The notes beneath the pieces are model-generated. The model was not told where the DNA came from, did no database searches, and saw only the letters and a program-made list of their open reading frames with translations. Positions 5,178 through 7,687 of a stretch of 7,687 nucleotides of DNA are shown here, piece by piece. The position numbers and the translations under genes are program-made. Numbering within the stretch: position 1 is the first letter of the stretch; the number at the start of each line of letters is the position of its first letter. This DNA is from an uncultured Brevibacterium sp. (GTDB taxonomy: Bacteria > Actinomycetota > Actinomycetes > Actinomycetales > Brevibacteriaceae): NCBI GenBank assembly GCA_902489215.1, contig CABTZE010000096.1, positions 1 to 7,687 of the forward strand. Direction: 5' to 3'.

Positions 5178-6860
5178 TCAGTCGTCGACCGTGCACATGC
5201 CGTATTTCGGTTCGACGTTGAACAGGCCGTAGTGGTCGATGGTTGAGCCATTGCTCTTGCAGTGGCCAGTCCAGCCCGTGTATTCCTCATCGAGACTGTC
5301 CGTGGGGTGGCCGGGCAGGTAGAGCTCGAACTCCTCGCCTTTTTCAAAGCCGTACGGCTCAGCGTATTCGATCGTACGACCGTCCTTCTCGGTCTTTTCG
5401 CCCGTTGGGGTGGTCGTCTTCAGGTCTTTGAGTTTGAGCTTGTACGTGTATTCGTCAACCCGTTTGGCGACTTCGAAGCGACCGTTGAATTCAGCGGTGT
5501 GCTCGCCGCGGACGTTGGCATCTATGTATGAGCCGGTGAACTTGCCGTCCTTTTCCATGGTGATGCTTGTGTTCCACGCGCCAGCGCCAGACGAGAATAC
5601 GAACATCTTGCCCTCGAGTTCGGCAAGGGCTTTCTTTCCGCCAGAGCCTTCGGGGTAGATTTCGCGTGAGTAGGCGTAGAGCTCCAGCGGCTCTTCTGCC
5701 TTGAACAGTTCGGCATCGACCATTTTCCGGCTCTTTTTGCCGTCAAACGGGTTGCCGGCTTTTTCGCTCGCGTTGAACTTGGCTTCCAGGGGTGCTGTCG
5801 CCTTCACATCGGCGCTTCCGGCGTAGGTGCCGTCAAGGCCGGGAAGCTCAATGAGCTCGGCTTTGTCGGATTTGGGTTCGGCCTTTTCGAGCGAGGCATC
5901 GAAGTCAGTGTCAATGCCGGTCTTGATCTGCGGCCCGGCGATCCCGAAGACGCTGCTGGTGAGGTTCACATTGACCGCGCCGTGCCCCGAAGCATCGAGG
6001 TTGTCCTGATCCGCCGCGGCGATTTCAAATGTCTGCTCGCTCTCTTCGTCAATGGGCGACAGACCCTCGCCGGACAGGTAACGGTACCCGACGGTCCGCT
6101 CGAGACTTGATTTGACGGTCGCATCCGCTTCTGTGTCAACACTGCCATTGGCCGAAACAGAAAGCTCGTTGACCAGAGTGACAGGGAAGTCATCGACGAT
6201 GATCGTCACCGGCAGAACCTGCTTGGTGAATAGGTCTTTGTTCCAATCGCCCGGGTTCTGCAGCTTGAACTCACTGTCGAGGTCAAGGTCGGCTTTCGTC
6301 TCGAAGTCGATTTTGCCGTTCTTGGCGACCCTCATGTTGAGCGACAGGGCCAAAGATCCGGTGGCGTCGAGTTCGTCACCCGAATACGAAAAGATCTCCC
6401 CATCGGCTGCGGCCGGTACTGCGTGTGCCGGTGCCGCGCCAAGCGGGTTCCGTTTGGTCGGGCCGTTGTCGTGAAGCGTGTGGTTGCCGTCCGGGTCGAT
6501 GTTGATGTCGAGGTTGATATCGGCCTTTTTGATTGCATCAGTCAGAGCAGCCTGCTCAGTCTCGAGCACCATTCTGCCGTCGTGCTTTTTAACGGAGGTG
6601 ACTTTGCGCAGGAAGCCGTTCGGAGCTGCTTTGCCTGTCCCTCCGGCGACGATTGCGCCTTCTGCGATCGAGCTGTCCTCGTCGATCGTGACGCTGTCCT
6701 CGGTGACATCGTGGACGGTGAAGCCATCTTTGCCACCGGCGATGTGCACGCTGGGCTTGAGCGTGAGTGTGGAGGGTTTCTTTCCGAGGGCGGCGAACAT
6801 GACCCCGCCTACGACGAGTGCGACCACTGCCACGATCGCGATGATGATGCCTTTGCGCAT
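5178..6860 (-). CDS. Membrane-anchored extracytoplasmic protein of unknown function with C-terminal F-S-S-G-A-G-A-W domain
   Basis: A 560-residue protein I cannot assign a function. Residues 1-3 (M-R-K) and a single hydrophobic stretch at about 4-25 form a signal anchor or signal peptide without a clear cleavage site or lipobox. The rest is hydrophilic, acidic and probably beta-rich, so it should lie outside the membrane. Residues about 47-125 contain A-P-N-G-F-L-R-K-V-T-S-V and T-E-Q-A-A-L-T-D-A-I, a motif pair I recall from various bacterial surface proteins. Residues about 160-365 have alternating strand-like segments. Residues about 416-560 form a domain opening G-K-M-F-V-F-S-S-G-A-G-A-W-N-T and including D-G-K-F-T-G-S-Y, D-E-Y-T-Y-K-L, P-Y-G-F-E, F-E-L-Y-L-P-G and H-Y-G-L-F-N. 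I recall this domain from uncharacterised lipoproteins, mainly in Firmicutes. The only two cysteines, 534 and 556, could form a disulfide. The start is ATG at 6858-6860 with AGAGGA 10 nt upstream. The gene is monocistronic as far as can be seen. Confidence 0.85.
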   Translation of the reverse strand: MRKGIIIAIVAVVALVVGGVMFAALGKKPSTLTLKPSVHIAGGKDGFTVHDVTEDSVTIDEDSSIAEGAIVAGGTGKAAPNGFLRKVTSVKKHDGRMVLETEQAALTDAIKKADINLDINIDPDGNHTLHDNGPTKRNPLGAAPAHAVPAAADGEIFSYSGDELDATGSLALSLNMRVAKNGKIDFETKADLDLDSEFKLQNPGDWNKDLFTKQVLPVTIIVDDFPVTLVNELSVSANGSVDTEADATVKSSLERTVGYRYLSGEGLSPIDEESEQTFEIAAADQDNLDASGHGAVNVNLTSSVFGIAGPQIKTGIDTDFDASLEKAEPKSDKAELIELPGLDGTYAGSADVKATAPLEAKFNASEKAGNPFDGKKSRKMVDAELFKAEEPLELYAYSREIYPEGSGGKKALAELEGKMFVFSSGAGAWNTSITMEKDGKFTGSYIDANVRGEHTAEFNGRFEVAKRVDEYTYKLKLKDLKTTTPTGEKTEKDGRTIEYAEPYGFEKGEEFELYLPGHPTDSLDEEYTGWTGHCKSNGSTIDHYGLFNVEPKYGMCTVDD

Positions 6861-6870
6861 GACCTTCTAT

Positions 6871-6876
6871 TCCTCT
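6871..6876 (-). promoter_or_regulatory. Ribosome binding site for the 560-residue membrane-anchored protein
   Basis: AGAGGA on the minus strand, 10 nt before the ATG at 6858-6860. A second purine stretch, GAAGG, lies only 2 nt before the ATG, too close to function well. The site supports this start. Confidence 0.5.
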
Positions 6877-6963
6877 GTCTGGACACGACGATCGCTGCTG
6901 AAAATCGCAGTTCAATAGTCAACAGTGACGGCGGCGAAGATTTCTGCGCGATACCCTTCCTCA

Positions 6964-6969
6964 ATTCTA
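6964..6969 (-). promoter_or_regulatory. Weak -10 candidate for the 560-residue protein gene
   Basis: TAGAAT on the minus strand is the only TANNNT match in the divergent region upstream of this gene. It would give a leader of roughly 95 nt. No convincing -35 is placed 16-18 nt upstream, so the call is tentative. Confidence 0.3.
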
Positions 6970-7040
6970 TGCCAGTTTCGAACTAAATGGCCCAGGTCTC
7001 CAGATGTGAAACGTTGCCTTCCAAACCACGTGACCGCATG

Positions 7041-7046
7041 TAGCCT
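7041..7046 (+). promoter_or_regulatory. -10 box of a leaderless promoter for the peroxidase-related gene
   Basis: TAGCCT is followed by 7 nt and then ATG at 7054, with no Shine-Dalgarno sequence between. This matches the geometry seen before the two upstream plus-strand genes and is the main reason to start the gene at 7054. A TTGCCT at 7014-7019 is too far away (21 nt) to be a good -35. Confidence 0.5.
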
Positions 7047-7053
7047 GGCTCAC

Positions 7054-7647
7054 ATGACTGAGCGATTTCCTGACGCAGTTCTGACAGACCTGCCCGACGA
7101 CATTCGACAGCGGATCGAAGACGAAGCCGAAAAGTCCGGCTTTGTTCCCAACGTCTTCATCAAACTGGCTCGCAGACCCGCAGAGTTCCGTGCGTTCTTC
7201 GCCTACTACGACGCGCTCATGGACAAAGACACCGGCAGCCTGACAAAAGCCGACCGCGAAATGATCGTGACAGCCACCTCGTCAGCCAACGGGTGCTTGT
7301 ACTGCGTTGTCGCCCACGGGGCGCTGCTGCGCCTGTTCAAGAAAAGCCCAGACATTGCGGACAAAGTGGCCGTGAACTACAAGCACGCCGACCTTGAACC
7401 GCGCGAAGAGGCCATGCTCGACTTCGCCATGAAGGTTTGCACCGACCCCGCAGACATCAGCGACGACGACTTCACGCGCCTGGCCGAGCACGGCTTCGAT
7501 GACGAAGACGTGTGGGACATCGCCGCCATCACCGGGTTCTTCGGCCTGTCCAACCGCATGGCCACAGTGTCGGGCATGCGGCCAAACCCCGAGTTCTACA
7601 CGCTCGGCCGGGTGCCGAAAGACATCTACCAGCAGCTCAACAGCTGA
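7054..7647 (+). CDS. Peroxidase-related protein, AhpD-like / carboxymuconolactone decarboxylase fold
   Basis: A 197-residue cytoplasmic protein of the uncharacterised peroxidase-related branch of the AhpD-like superfamily. The active-site block is E69 (D-R-E-M), then C81-L-Y-C84 and H88 within A-N-G-C-L-Y-C-V-V-A-H-G. The Glu/Cys/Cys/His spacing (12, 3 and 4 residues) is the same as in M. tuberculosis AhpD (E118, C130, C133, H137), although the His between the cysteines there is Tyr here. The C-terminal part has F-F-G-L-S-N-R-M-A and M-R-P-N-P-E-F-Y (175-182), typical of this branch. I infer a thiol-based peroxide or disulfide reductase role; no substrate is known. ATG at 7054 was chosen over the in-frame ATG at 6925, because the protein then begins at the normal N terminus (M-T-E-R-F-P-D-A) and the leaderless -10 fits. 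It is divergent from the membrane-anchored protein gene. The stop at 7645-7647 is 40 nt before the window end. Confidence 0.92.
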   Translation: MTERFPDAVLTDLPDDIRQRIEDEAEKSGFVPNVFIKLARRPAEFRAFFAYYDALMDKDTGSLTKADREMIVTATSSANGCLYCVVAHGALLRLFKKSPDIADKVAVNYKHADLEPREEAMLDFAMKVCTDPADISDDDFTRLAEHGFDDEDVWDIAAITGFFGLSNRMATVSGMRPNPEFYTLGRVPKDIYQQLNS

Positions 7648-7660
7648 CCGAAACGCACGA

Positions 7661-7687
7661 GGGGGGGGGCGCCCCGGGAGGGGGGGG
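7661..7687. other. Low-complexity G-rich contig end with a short palindrome, likely artefact
   Basis: A run of nine G is followed by a perfect 10-bp palindrome GGGGCGCCCC (7666-7675) and, after GGGA, another G run to the last base. It resembles the homopolymer noise at the other end of the window rather than the flanking sequence, so it should not be read as genomic sequence or as a terminator of the preceding gene. Confidence 0.6.

Noticed and set aside
6925..7053. Longer N terminus for the peroxidase-related protein from ATG 6925
   Set aside because: The extra 43 residues do not resemble the family and would cover the divergent promoter region; ATG 7054 has a fitting leaderless -10 box.

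Overview
The window looks like a short assembled contig from a moderately GC-rich Actinomycetota bacterium. Three points suggest this: GTG starts are common, three genes appear to be leaderless (a TANNNT -10 box 6-7 nt before the start codon), and the encoded proteins read like actinobacterial family members. The corynebacterial/actinomycete range is plausible, but I cannot name a genus. No rRNA, tRNA, CRISPR array, insertion sequence or phage gene is visible.

Layout: positions 1-217 are an unreliable contig end that folds back on itself as an imperfect inverted repeat with a G/C-homopolymer interior. From there, on the minus strand, comes the 5' part of a YbaK/EbsC-family aminoacyl-tRNA deacylase-like gene (starts at 488). 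It sits 3 nt behind a Dcp-type M3 zinc metallopeptidase gene (492-2681), so the two very likely form one operon. Divergently on the plus strand lie a YnfM-like MFS transporter (2761-3999) and an AI-2E (PerM/YdiK) family membrane protein (4032-5102), each with its own apparent leaderless promoter. A strong 35-nt palindromic hairpin (5138-5172) separates the latter from a convergent minus-strand gene (5178-6860). That gene encodes a 560-residue membrane-anchored extracytoplasmic protein of unknown function. A 193-nt divergent region then leads to an AhpD-like/carboxymuconolactone-decarboxylase-fold peroxidase-related protein (7054-7647, plus). The last ~27 bases are again G-homopolymer/palindromic sequence and probably not genomic.

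As a whole this is mostly ordinary chromosomal housekeeping and envelope content: peptide turnover plus tRNA quality control, two polytopic membrane proteins, a secreted or anchored protein and a thiol redox protein. I see no coherent new multi-gene system. The items most worth a second look are the uncharacterised 560-residue protein, the Asn in place of the usual catalytic Lys in the YbaK-like protein, the repeat-bearing C-terminal tail of Dcp, the leaderless promoters, and the fold-back end, where the true continuation of the YbaK-like gene appears on the plus strand.
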